A program made the translations under genes and the position numbers. Source: Liolophura sinensis (lineage: Eukaryota > Mollusca > Polyplacophora > Chitonida > Chitonidae). Taken from it: 64,000 nt of DNA. Shown here piece after piece: positions 1-12,654 of the stretch; the stretch's first letter is position 1; each line of letters begins with the position of its first letter. The notes below the pieces were generated by a model that was not told the origin of the DNA, did no database searches, and saw only the letters and a list, made by a program, of their open reading frames with translations. The stretch lies in assembly GCF_032854445.1 (NCBI RefSeq), contig NC_088304.1, positions 26,970,732 through 27,034,731 of the forward strand. Reading direction: 5' to 3'.

Positions 1-102
1 TTGTTACTTTAATCATGTACATATTTCCTGGCTTAACCCGGTGTATGCTAATGGCACTTATACATCCCTGTTGTATGTACGGGATTATATGTGCTGTCTA
101 GG

Positions 103-412
103 GCTTTCTGAATAGCTGCTTGACGTTCTGAAAAGCTGCAAGACTGGACACCTGCATAGCGTTTTGAATAAATACCTAGCGTTCTGAATATTTGCATTAC
201 GTTCTGAATACCTATATGGCGTTTTGAATATGTACATTGCGTTCTGAATATGTACGAGGCGCTCTGAATATGTACATGGCGTTATGTACATGGTATTCTG
301 AATATGTACATGGCGTTCTGAATAATGTACATGGCGTTCTAATTACCTTCATGGCGTTCTAAGCATCTACATGGCGTCCTGAATACCTTCAAGGCGTTCT
401 GAACTATATAGC
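103..412. repeat. 20-bp minisatellite
   Basis: About 15 degenerate copies of a 20-bp unit of the form GCGTTCTGAATATGTACATG. Copies diverge at the left edge and lose the unit after about 410. The short open frame across it is a by-product of the repeat. Confidence 0.9.
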
Positions 413-599
413 ATCCCGAACACCTGATAGCACGAAACATATTAACGATATCGTTTAATAGAGCCGATGACGTACATCTGGTCTTCATTTTGTCATACGA
501 TTATACCGGAATACAGCATAAATTAAATTTCGCCCTGGTTGATGTTCTATTTTAAACCATATTGTAATGAGAAAAGCTACAATGTTAAATTACATGGCT

Positions 600-1515
600 C
601 ACTGATTGACCGTAGCATGAAATAACTGACGTGCTGACAAACTGACAGACGGATTTATCGACTAAGTCACTAACGTAACACTGACTTAAGAGACAGACTG
701 ACAGACTGACTTAATGACCAACTGGCTGACCGCACCTCTGACTAACAAACAAACTGATGTCCTGACATAATGACTGCCTGAATGGCCTTTTAAGTTACAG
801 ACTGACTGACTGGAATGATGACCAGTCTTAACGAGTGATTAATCGTAACGCTTGTTAACAGACAGACTGATATACTGATAGACACATTTACTCACGAACT
901 GGTTAACATAAAAAAGGGACAGACTGACAGAATGACTAACTGACTGACATGAAAAATAAGCGCTAACAGACAGACTAATATACTGGTAGACACATTTACT
1001 CACTAAATGATTAACATAAAAATAGGGGAGAGACTGACGGAATGACTAACTGACTGACATGAAAAATAAGCGCTAACAGACAGACTAATATACTGGTAGA
1101 CACATTTACTCACTAAATGATTAACATACAAATAGCGGACAGACTCACAGAATGACTAACTGACTGCCATCAAAATTAAGGGACAGACTCACAACATGAC
1201 TAACTGACTGACATCAAAAATAACGGACAGACTCACAGCATGACTAACTGACTGCCATCAAAATTAAGGGACAGACTCACAGCATGACTAACTGACTGAC
1301 ATCAAACTTACGGGACAGACTCACAGAATGACTAACTGACTGACATCAAACTTACGGGACAGACTCACAGAATGACTAACTGGCTGCCATCAAAATTAAG
1401 GGACAGACTCACAGCATGACTAACTGACTGACATCAAAAATAACGGACAGACTCACAGAATGACTAACTGACTGACATCAAACTTACGGGACAGACTCAC
1501 AGAATCATATAATAA
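600..1515. repeat. Degenerate GACTGACTAACTGACTGA-rich tandem repeats (110-bp and 44-bp periods)
   Basis: The stretch is built from short GACTGAC/TGACTAAC words. Between about 850 and 1140 the string CGCTAACAGA recurs at 961 and 1071, giving a 110-bp period. From about 1140 to 1505 a 44-bp unit beginning GGGACAGACTCACAGAATGA repeats about eight times, with small variants such as GACAT/GCCAT. No coding potential is seen. Confidence 0.88.
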
Positions 1516-1599
1516 CCAACTGACTGATATAAAAATGACATAAAGATTTACTGACTTACTGGGTAATCTTAAAGCTGACTAACAGGTAGACGGAGAGGA

Positions 1600-2860
1600 T
1601 AATATACTGACTAACTGACTGACCTTACTTAGCAGTGAACAACAGACAGATTGCCATAGTGACTAACTAACTGAGTGACCTTACTTAGCAGTGAACAACA
1701 GACAGATTGCCATAGTGACTAACTAATTGACTGACCTTACATAGCAGTGAACAACAGACACATTGCCATAGTGACTAACTAACTGACTGACCTTACATAG
1801 CAGTGAACAACAGACAGGTTGCCATAGTGACTAACTAACTGACCTACCTTACATAGCCGTGAACAACAGACAGATTGCCATAGTGACTAACTAACTGACT
1901 GAGCTTACATAGCGGTGAACACCAGACAGATTGCCATAGTGACTAACTAACTGACTGACCTTACGTAGCCGTGAACACGAGACAGATTGCCACAGTGACT
2001 AACTAACTGACCTACCTTACATAGCAGTGAACAACAGACACATTGCCATAGTGACTAACTAATTGACTGACCTTACATAGCAGTGAACAACAGACAGGTT
2101 GCCATAGTGACTAACTAACTGACTGACCTTACATAGCCGTGAACAACAGACAGATTGCCATAGTGACTAACTAACTGACTGACCTTACATAGCCGTGAAC
2201 ACGAGACAGATTGCCATAGTGACTAACTAACTGACCTACCTTACATAGCAGTGAACAACAGACAGATTGCCATAGTGACTAACTAACTGACTGACCTTAC
2301 ATAGCCGTGAACAACAGACAGATTGCCATAATGACTAACTAATTGACTGACCTTACATAGCAGTGAACAACAGACAGGTTGCCATAGTGACTAACTAACT
2401 GACTGACCTTACATAGCAGTGAACAACAGACAGATTGCCATAGTGACTAACTAACTGACTGACCTTACATAGCCGTGAACACGAGACAGATTGCCACAGT
2501 GACTAACTAACTGACTGACCTTACATAGCCGTGAACAACAGACAGATTGCCATAGTGACTAACTAACTGACTGAGCTTACATAGCAGTGAACAACAGACA
2601 GATTGCCATAGTGACTAACTAACTGAATGACCTTACATAGCCGTGAACAGCAGACAGATTGCCATAGTGACTAACTAACTGACCTTACATAGCCGTGAAC
2701 AACAGACAGATTGCCATAGTGACTAACTAACTAACTGACCTTACATAGCCGTGAACAACAGACAGATTGCCATAGTGACTAACTAACTGACTGACCTTAC
2801 ATAGCAGTGAACAACAGACAGGTTGCCATAATGACTAACTAACTGTCATTATGCAGACTA
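1600..2860. repeat. 56-bp minisatellite array, about 22 copies
   Basis: The unit runs TGACCTTACATAGCAGTGAA through CAACAGACAGATTGCCATAG to TGACTAACTAACTGAC, about 56 bp. Variants include CAGTGAAC/CCGTGAAC, ACAACAGA/ACACGAGA, and loss of one 4-bp ACTG word in several units. The array shares its TGACTAAC core with the 44- and 110-bp arrays to its left, so all three probably arose from one simple ancestor. Confidence 0.92.
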
Positions 2861-5255
2861 AAGACATGCTGAATAAGTGGCTGGCCTTAACACTGAGGAA
2901 CGTAAGAACCGATTGACCGTAACACTGACAAATATACAGACCGAGAAGCTGACATACGGACTTCATGACTAACTGACTGACTGTAACAATGACTAGCAGA
3001 TAGGCTGTCAAACAGATTTATTGACTAACAAACTCAACTTAACATCCACTAAATCGTCGACAGACAAGTTAACACCGATGAATGATGAACTGACTGAACT
3101 ATTCAATTTCTTTCTGACAAAGTGAACGACAGGTTGCATGGGTAATTTTGTTAGTTCCTGTGTTTTTAATTGATCAAAATAACTGATTACATGACTACTG
3201 CATGAGTTCATAACGTATTTAATTGAATGTTATTTTTTAATATACTGGATAATAAAATACTCCAAACCTAATGACCTTTTTACACCCATTACCCACAAAA
3301 ATCATATCAATAGTTTTAGTGTCAATTGCCATCAAGCGACGAAGGAAAAACAAGACATCAATTATTGAAAAGTAAAGCAAGAATATATGATACTAAGACC
3401 TGAGGCTTTGATAAGATCTGACGATTGACAGAATTCAAGGTAAAACAAACATATATATATATATATATGAGAATCGAGTCTTCTCGGAAAAATAGTTCTA
3501 GGGACAAAAATAGATCATAGTGGATAGACTTGTTCCGATGAAACGCGGAGAAAATCTGCTCCACTTAACAACTGAAATGATAATGTCGAAAAACAAGAAC
3601 TGGTAGTGTAAGGCCATAAAGACCATTTAGAAAACAGTCGGGAGTGGAGACTGGCAATATCATAATTGGCGGTATACTTTTGAGCCTGACAGAATGGTGT
3701 AATATCAAGGAGGCAAGGGCGGGGATTTTCAGAAGCCTGGGTTCTGACTAATACGTATTTTTCGCAGGTAAGATAAATACATTCTGCATAGTAATGCTAG
3801 TTTGTAAAAGTTTGTAAACGAGAGGCAGACGAAGCTGTTGGTTTAATTTGCTGATGCCGGAAACCTTGCGGTTTGACAGCTTTTATTGATCAAACTAAAT
3901 CATGACGTGAAAGTGAATGCTTCTCACACTGGGGATGGGTTATTCCACCCTCTTTTCATTCACTACACAGTATGTGTAAATATCTTTTAAGTTTACATAA
4001 ATTATACACGAAGCGTGGGTGATTTCCAATTTCCCGTGAACGTGCAGACTTTAATCATAGATAACTGACAACGCAGTGCACAATATTAAAGTTACGACTG
4101 ATCAGATATATACGGTGATTAAGTCAGTTAGCGGAACAGCTGTTCATCTTCGATAGACTCAGAAGTTATAATTCTTTTATTACTGATTTGCGATTAACTT
4201 CACTATGTTTTTTTTTTACCTAATTCTATTGATACCAATGGGATAGGGATGGGGTGTTGTGGGGGCGTATTAGTTTATGCTATTTAGTCATTTACATAAA
4301 TAGAATAAAACTCTAACTGAGGTAAAGAATCCGGATTTCGCATGTTACGTAACCACTATCATGCTGTTCTCATTGCTCTGATTTTAACTCTGCAGGGTGT
4401 AGTCTTTCATATTGTAATTATTGCATCAGCGTAAATCCACTGGGCAAACTGCAAAGAAGAAAAAACCGCACAGCAATACAAATGTACAAAGTGGAGTGTA
4501 CTTCAGGTGTTTGCCTAAGACAGACAGGTGTGTAAAGTGATTCTCCAGTACGACTTGACTGGACACCATCCGCTGAAAGCTTACAAGACCGACCTTTGTG
4601 CCTAAAAGTACTATTATTAGGTTCACAGAGAAAGCGAATGTTTTAAAGTAGTCTAATAATATAATAATTATTCAGAAAAGAAATACATTAAATATTTAGC
4701 TTGTGTCGCTCCTAAATCCATTCACATAGAATTGATATGCCTTGCCCTGAAGGCATAGACATCGGATTTGTATTTTTGGAATAATCCAACGGATTGAAAT
4801 ATAATTCCTTCCAATGACACTGAATTTACAACACACAGATTGTGTATATAGTTGGTGGTGACCAGATAGAGTTTTTACCACTGTCCACGTGAAATGTGTA
4901 ACTTAGGCGTTGACACTGTCTGTCTGTTAGCCCTTATTAACATCGTATAACAGGGACGTGTTAAACTTCAATCCTCATTTTTTACTCCTCTCAAAAAAAA
5001 ATATCATTTTCCGTTTAATAGGCCTGTTTTCCGTAACTTCCTTACCTGATATTTTTAATCTAAATTGACTGTAACGTGCAGGGATGGTTCAAATCACATA
5101 AATTTGACCTCATTCTTAATCGCTGTCTGATTTAAACTGTTTTTAGAACAAGGAAATGACTTTGTGTTTATCTGTGAAAAAGTTGGTGCGAGATAAATGT
5201 CTTTCTGCTTCTCTCTACTTTTTGCTCACATTGCATTATAGCCCAAATAGGGGAA
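2861..5255. other. Non-coding stretch, no gene seen
   Basis: AT-rich sequence with frequent stops in all frames. It holds remnants of the TGACTGAC repeat up to about 3110, an (AT)n run near 3451-3469, and nothing else recognised. Confidence 0.6.
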
Positions 5256-6680
5256 AACGTGTAAGTACTTCGGACTATACTGTGGTTCTACTCCTCGCAG
5301 GGGTCCAATGTTTTGGGTAATCTTTACATTCTGTTGTGGCTGTAACATTCGTGCCCTGACTTGATATGCTTTGTGTATGAAATACGAACAGACCTATGGC
5401 CCACAATATCCAATCCCCTGCCTGCCTTACACCTGTTAGTGTAAGGAGGCGTATTATTGCAGTGGGTTGAACATTCACAGTTTAGCACACATAGCATCCT
5501 ATTTTACTCTCCCATGAGAAATGTGTACCTTACGGGCTTCCCCGGACTGGGTCACGCAGGGCATTATTGTGTCCTGTCCGAACACGCCTCACGGAGACAC
5601 ACGATTCCCCCGCGGCGAAGACGCGCTGCAGTCCGGGCTGTTTTACGCTATGAATCACACGGATTCGCTTCATTTGCCTCTCCAATGTAAAACGGAAAAC
5701 AAAACTGATACTCATGCTGTAATATTTTAGACACAGTTGTCAGGCGATGGTATTTCTGGAAAAAAGTTAATTTAATTTCTTGTGCTGAAGTTAAGTAAGG
5801 GTAGACTGGTACAGGTCAGTATCGTCATATTTTCACATAAACAGGTTACTGATTTACAAACTGGTTAACTCCAATAGTTTTGTTAAGGATATTTCAAGTG
5901 TTTACTGTTAAAATACGGTCATGGAAAAACTTGTCTCGGATGTGAAGCGTGAACAGTGATTCTTAATTGATTTTTTTTTACCGCCACGAAATATGGGCTA
6001 AACATCAGTCCAGCTATCCAATATATTGTTCATGTTATCGTACTCTTCGAACTGAGATTACCCTAATAGGGAAATGCAACAACAAAAAAAAAAAAACGAT
6101 GAATGTGATACTCTTATAGTGTTTCAGAAACTGATTCTGCACGCACACGCTTTAAGATGATATTTGATACGGTCTGTTTTCTCTCGAAGTATGTAGCATT
6201 TTGTTCAATAAATGAATTTCAATTCTTTCAGTATCAAGAGTTGTTCTATTTTAAGCTTTAAAAGTCCATTATCGTTGGAATTCTTCAGAACTGACTGGTA
6301 CCTTACTTCTGCTGCAGGCGTCATTTGAATATAAAGTCTGATCGCACGGTTAGCCAGATAATTGGAGGAGTAAAACTAAGTAATTAGTGCTAACTGAACT
6401 CTTTGTTTTTAGCACTATTTACTACATGTAGCGAAAGCTATGAAAAAAATGAAATGTGCACATCATGTTTAAACAAAATGGTCACACGTTTTCACATTTC
6501 TGGCCATCCATGTGTTTCTGGTTCGATGGTATGTCTACATATCACGGACATCGAGTAGATCATCCCTTAATGCTGCAGTAGCACCTTGGATTGTTTACAA
6601 AGCATTTCTTGTTAACTGTTCCAGCGATGGGAACTGTCCCTGCCTAAAGCAATTTGGTTCCAAGCTGCGTAGTCCATTGT
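5256..6680. other. Unassigned stretch including a GC-richer patch
   Basis: The patch at about 5520-5700 is clearly richer in GC than its surroundings and open in three overlapping frames for 60-77 codons. None of these peptides resembles a known domain or carries convincing splice sites. A short GCCTACACG-type 9-bp repeat lies at about 6688-6720. Confidence 0.4.
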
Positions 6681-6719
6681 TCATTACTGCCTACACTGCC
6701 TACACGGCCTACACGGCCT

Positions 6720-7300
6720 AACTAATAACATTTTAATCACATATTGCCAAAGAGCACTTGTCAACGTTACGTCCAATTTTTGTGGTAAAACATTCACTAA
6801 ACACATTTTTACGGATATAAGGGGCACATACTGTAACACAGACAGTGAAATCAGTGTGCTTATTGACAAATGTTCACACGTAAACCTGCTCCTTGTCAAT
6901 TTACCTCAGTTAGGATTTTATTCTAACTGTTCACTTGCACAATAAAATTCTTAAATAATACCAAATTATATGCCCTCTAGCGTGGCTTAAGCTGAACTAT
7001 AGGGAAAATACATCATTTTATTAATTGCAATTTATTACACGTTGCAGTTCTAGAGTTATTCAAAATGCTGTATTGTAATGACATTTAATATACAGCGATC
7101 AAACCTCGCGGATGCTTAGCCCAACAGCAGAATCCAGAGTAGCATAGAGAGTAAAAAACAGACTAGAGACGACAGTGTGATAGCTGCCAAATGGTCCGCA
7201 CATAGCCGGTGAAGTACGGTCTCTTGTAAGCTGAGTTAGGGTTTACCTATAACAGTTTATGTAAATGCTTAAATGGTAGCAAATTCAGTACAGGCCCCTG
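6720..7300. repeat. Dispersed repeat family, two adjacent copies
   Basis: Two diverged copies of a sequence also present at 19190-19370 and 62870-63220. Shared words include CATAGAGAGTAAAA, AGTGTGATAGCTG, CAAATGGT, CTCTTGTCAGTTTACCTCAG, TTTTATTCTAACTGTTCATG and TGGCTTAAGC. No coding frame is seen. It is probably a non-autonomous transposon family. Confidence 0.7.
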
Positions 7301-7309
7301 AACACGGTG

Positions 7310-7618
7310 GCTTAAGCAGAATTAACACTGAATCAGGATCAACACCTTGGCAGAGTTAACACTTAAGCAGAATTAAGAGTTAAGCGAAATGAACACTCAA
7401 TCAGTATCAGCACAAGCAGAATTAACACCTAACCAGAATAACCACTTAATCAGTATCAACACTTAAGCAGAATTAAGAGCTAAGCGGAATTAACACCTAA
7501 GCAGAATTAACACTTAATCACTATCAACACCTATGCAGAATTAACACTTATGCAGAATTAACACTTATGCAGAATTAACACTTAAGTAGTATTAACAGTT
7601 AAGTAGAGTTAACGATAC
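7310..7618. repeat. 18-bp minisatellite
   Basis: About 17 degenerate copies of the unit AGCAGAATTAACACTTAA, with AATCAGTATCAACACTTA variants. It follows directly on the dispersed repeat ending in GGCTTAAGCAGAATTAACAC, so the array appears to have grown from the 3' end of that element. Confidence 0.88.
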
Positions 7619-7877
7619 TTGTAACGGTAAATCAAAAAATACATCAAGATCGTTTGTTGTGTCCTTTTATTATGTTTAAAATGTTTTCTTCATAACGCAA
7701 TGTTCTGTAGATATCATTTATACGCAATTAAGTCATAGGGATGATATTGGATAAACAAGAACAATAACTTGTTTAACAACATAGTTTTACGTTTATCCGA
7801 TAAATGCGAGTAGTACGTACTGACCCAGATACTCGGTTTTTAGGTAACCTTGTGGGTGGCGTGCGTGTTACTGCGGT

Positions 7878-7892
7878 CACGTGGTGACGTCA
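7878..7892. promoter_or_regulatory. Adjacent E-box (CACGTG) and full CRE (TGACGTCA)
   Basis: CACGTG at 7878-7883 is followed by TGACGTCA at 7885-7892 within a CpG-rich patch of otherwise AT-rich sequence. Both are textbook bHLH and CREB/ATF sites. Their position is about 3.8 kb upstream of the first putative exon of the shell-matrix-like gene. A role as promoter or enhancer is only a possibility. Confidence 0.25.
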
Positions 7893-10800
7893 CGCGTCAG
7901 ACAAGTAGCGCTGATTGCCTGACTCTTAAAAAACTTTTGATGTTCTGAGATAAACTGCGAAGTTTGCCACGCCGTGGATTTGAAGGCATTGTCACATACA
8001 TACACGCAAAATAGCCCCCTGACTTAGCCGTGGTCTGTAGCTATATCAGACAAATATCACTCCGATTCACTCATCCATAGTGCAATTACTTTTTAGTTGT
8101 CGATTATTAGATGTTGAAACAATTTTTTCCCCGAAGTTTTCAGAGATGTTTCTTATAATATGCACTAAATGCGGTACACCATTGCATTGTCAGCGTGTAC
8201 ACCCTAACATGAAACACGCGCGTGCAAATCTGACAGCTCGGTAAACACCAACCTAAAAACTCATAATCACGAAAATTGCAACAAATCACTTTGATCTCAT
8301 AAGTGCGCAGGTAAAATACATACCTGCGTTTTTTACCTTCACAAGCCGAGGTAACCTTGTATCTGTTTTCACAATTGATCGTTTAACCCCATACATAGTA
8401 CAGGTGTTTTTGCCAAAATGTCTTGAAGGCTAATCAATCAAAATCAATTAGAGACATTCGTTAAAGAGTAAAAAAGATGAAAAGCTACATCATTTTCTCA
8501 CGTTAATTCATAACTTGCAGTCGGTTTTTATGATATGATACGGAATGTCTCTTTCATATTTGACTGATGTACGCTGATGAATCAAATAATACAGACAATA
8601 CAAGAGTGAATGTCACATTTAATCTGTTACACTATATTTCATCCACTTTATTAATCGTTTATGAATCGCATGTCAGTCTATGATTAATAACACTATGGGG
8701 GCACGTAACTTAGACTGGATTCATCTTTAATAGTTGAAAAGTAAACGAAATGATATTTGTAAATTAAAGGAAAAATTGTCTTACCCTTCATTTAATAACA
8801 TCGAATAAATGAAAAATTATAATCTCATATTTATACGTTAATAACAGCTGACTGCTCGCTTGGTAAAGTTTGCACAAAACAGTTCCGACAGCTTCAAAGA
8901 TGATAAAACTCTTTTGAATGCTGAGCGAGTAACAACAATCAGCCAGCCGATAGAAAATGATTTCCGTCGGTTGACTAACCAACCATGTCGATCATTTCAC
9001 CGACATTACTATAAACTTTTTAAAAATAATCATATCACAGCGCAAAGTAATGTACATCGCTAGATATCGCAGTCTAACCACAGCAGAGAGACATCTCCTG
9101 TTCCACAGAGTTTATTCAAGGACGCCTCATGCTATGTCACTTAAAATAATAGACATATTAAAATATTGATGTTGCTTGTAACGTAAGCCTCGGCCCTGTC
9201 TAAATTTTGAACACATTTACAAAAAGTAGCGATGTTACATGCCATTTGAGCATTAGATAGCCTAACCAGCGCACACTTTTGATTCTTAGTGTATAAGTGA
9301 CGAAATCTAAGCTGAGTTTAGGTTCTAAACTCAAGCTCTAGATCCTTTGTGTATAAATGAATGTATAAATTTCAGTGTCTACATGGCAGATGTGCATGGC
9401 AGATGGGCGCAAGTTTTTGGAACCTATATTCTGCGATCGTTGTGTATACAAGAATACGACCCCACAGCAATCAAAACTTCGGTTGCTGCTGGTCGAAAAG
9501 TCTGGGTTCTTGGCAGTGTAATATGCAGTATAATATGCTCTATCTCCATGCACATAAAAAACCAGGGCTAAGCAAGATGTTCTCGGTACTCAATGCCCAT
9601 TGTAGGTACGTAAAAGAGGCACAAATTGACATCCCACTGAAAATTAGCTTCACGTATATTGCACCGAGACCCTTTGTTAATTGAATGGCCAATATTATCA
9701 GAAATGATGTGAAAACCATGACCGAGCGGCCGACGTATACAATGTTATTTGGTCTCAGATAAGAATGAACACCATTTCATGTACGTCATCATCAGGCCAC
9801 TTGACTCCGATGTCATCTTAAGCACACCAAGTTCATTCCTCATCTCGGAATGTCGCCCACTCACCGTGCTGAGTACAATTAGCGGTAACAAATGGAGTGT
9901 CAGAGACACTGCGACACCATTGTTCTGGCTGCTCAGGGATGGTGCCTGGTTGTCACAACCTGTCAGGGTGTAAGATATTTTCTCCACACTAAAGGAAATA
10001 GGGGATGGGCTATAGGACTTCTCAGACTTTGTTATCTACGCTTTCAGGTTTATTCAGGTTAGATTTCTTTCATCCACCTGATTCATTCATACATCCGTGT
10101 GTTATATGTTACGTGAGCATTTAACTAATCTTACCCACTGCCATCATCAGTACCGTCATTGATCATCGTTGCTTCTATCGTCTTCATCATGATTATCGTC
10201 ACAGTTATCATCATAGTTATCAACATCGTCTTCATCACATGTGATTCATATGACATAAAATAATAATAAATAAACAAGTGTAACACAAAATTAAATATAA
10301 TTTTTTTTGCACAGTTTGATGCGCAGTGGTATACAAAACGGACTAAGCCCTCCATTGTTGTTATTCCTGTTATTTGGAAGCTTTCATACAAATGTGGTAA
10401 CCGTTGTACATGTCGCAGAAGTCTTATAAATCCGCCGGCGTCACTCGTACATTTAGCGCAGAAACCATGGCGATAACGTGCTTCTCTTTTTTTTTTCGCA
10501 ACGTTGTTCACAAACATATACCCACCTCTACTGCCAGCTGGACAGATCCCAACAAAACTGATAATAAAGGGGATTTATTCTTATGTATTCAGGGAAAATA
10601 AAAGCAAAATACTATGCATACATTTAGCGGGATAACACAAGGAGTAAATTTCATCGAACTATTTCTTTTGTCTTCTGTGGCCAGATGTTCAAAAAATGTA
10701 TCAAAGATCATGTATAGTTAAACATTGATAGAGAATAACAAGCAAGTATAACCGTATAAAAAATGAGAAAAAAACGAATTCAAGGTTATCAACTTTAAGA

Positions 10801-11695
10801 AACTTTTCCTTTTATTCGTATCCTAATGTATTCTGTATTATGAGAAATGGAAGTTTAGCTTTTGTCAAACTTTTGAACAACTATAAAACCTTTGCATTAC
10901 TAAGCCTTTCCTGTTTTACTTACTAAAGAGTTAACAATTATTATTATACCGTTAACAAATGGCAGTAAATTTCTTCTATAGAGGACATCTTCGTAAAAGA
11001 GGCAAGTAAAGTTAAACTTAGACTCAACACCTTGTGGATCATAAAGACGTAAAAGTATTTGTGTGGATTATCCCTGGTATGTTTGTGTCGTGAGTGTCTA
11101 CTTTCTCTTTTTTCAAGAGAAAATATTCAAAAAGAAATATATATATTAAAGCATTCTTTAGTCTTTTAACAAACATTCACTGAATGATGGGACGTGTTTA
11201 TTCTAGCGGGAAACAATTGCAGGAAGACAGACTTAATTGCATGTGTCATGACAGGTATACCTGATCGAGACAGGTAAACTGACTCTTTGATCACCTGTAT
11301 GAGTCAGGTGGGGTGCAGGTATGTTTAGTAGGAATGTCCTTACCCGAACTCTTTTATTAAGTTCGCACGACAGGAACGGTCATTCATGTATGTTAAAACA
11401 CAAGGGGATATCGACACTCTATTGTTCCAATAGATAAGTCGTGGCCTGCCAATGCTGTGTAGAAAGTTTCAAGCGCCCTCGGCATTAAGTGGTAGTCGAT
11501 CGTAAGATTTCGTGCTAACTAGCTGTTGTGAGTTTGCTATGGACAAATCACCTTAAACAAGGCTTTTTTTTTCATTTGAAAACACCTTCTCTGTATTAAT
11601 TGTTGCTCCTACAAATTGGATACGATGTGCTGAAAACAATGTCTGCTCTGTTCAATTACCATTCACACGAAGTTTTCCTCTGCCTTTTGTTACAG
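7893..11695. other. Non-coding stretch upstream of the large gene
   Basis: No exon, domain or clear repeat was recognised. Short open frames at 9361-9684 and on both strands at 9745-9990 show no family resemblance. Any promoter and first exon of the large gene may lie here or further left, because the exon at 11696 begins with an acceptor site. Confidence 0.45.
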
Positions 11696-11807
11696 AAGGG
11701 TCGTTAATATCAAAAGAGTCGGGGAATTTCTGCAGAGCGCCAAACTAAAAGTCATTGGAGAGACAGGAGGAAAACGGAGCAACAACAACGCTAGCGTAAA
11801 TTGTCGG
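11696..11807 (+). other. Putative 5' UTR exon of the Pif-like gene
   Basis: A pyrimidine-rich tract ending TTTTGTTACAG precedes this segment, and it ends at a strong donor, CGG|GTAAGT. It has no long open frame, which suits a 5' UTR. The next strong acceptor downstream on this strand is at 13905, immediately before the signal-peptide ATG. Assignment to that gene is inferred from position and splice sites only. Confidence 0.45.
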
Positions 11808-11964
11808 GTAAGTTTTAATGAATGAGTGAATGATTATGGCTTAACGCCACATCGGCAATTTTGCAACCATATCGTGGCGAGCGGGTAAGTTTTAAATGTC
11901 CTCGCTAAGACACATACAACCATTTCGGGTAAGTTTTAAATGGTTGTATGTATCTTAGCGAACA
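11808..11964. repeat. Triplicated donor-like 12-mer flanking a short insert and a hairpin
   Basis: GGGTAAGTTTTA occurs at the exon donor (about 11806), again at about 11883 and again at about 11927. The first interval holds a GAGTGAATGATT...TAACGCC element resembling common molluscan short repeats. The second and its flank form a hairpin with 21-bp arms at 11902-11922 and 11941-11961 (two mismatches). Confidence 0.7.
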
Positions 11965-12654
11965 TATTAAAGTGAAAAGAAATTTAGCTATTTACACGTT
12001 GAACTCATTGTAAAATCCACTCATTTGTTATTGAACAAGTTTGCTTCTTGGTTTAACCTACTCGATCTGGTTGGTTAAAAACCTTTGCATGTTGCTATGC
12101 ACTGACAATTGCACGCGCAAGGAATAAAAGATTCACTTGACTGATTTTTTAAAAATACTTTTTCATTCGTCACTTTTTTGCTGACTGGTAGAGAATAAAA
12201 ACTTTACCAATAAAAATATTAGTACTTTTCACAAACGTATGCTTAAGAATTTGACACGAAATCGCTGGCATTGCTGGTGGTAGTATACGATTGCTGCACA
12301 AAAAAGATTTGTTTGGATAATGAAACTTAATTAAAACAAAATCATTTGACTGAAGTTTTTAGTCCTTTATTTGACCGTAGAACCAAATTTTAGCTTCGGT
12401 ACTTCAACTAATCAACTAATTTCAACTACATCAATCACAGCATTCGCACACCAGCTATCGAACAAAATGGGTGTTCTTGGTCAATAATGGCAATATCAGT
12501 TTCCTCAACGTTCAACATAAACCACCCAAAGTAAGAAAGTATATCAAGTTTTAAATTAAGACTGAGGATACAAAGAGAAGCAGTCAGCTGTTTTCGGAAA
12601 GACGTGAAGAACGTGAAGAAGGCGAACGAATTAAACCAGTATCTAAATCGTGCA

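Noticed and set aside
5457-5730. Overlapping open frames in a GC-richer patch
   Set aside because: Three frames are open at once, no domain or splice sites are seen, and the peptides are Arg/His-rich as expected from base composition.
9361-9684. 107-codon plus-strand frame
   Set aside because: No similarity to a known family, no signal peptide, no splice or promoter evidence. Length is within chance for this much sequence.
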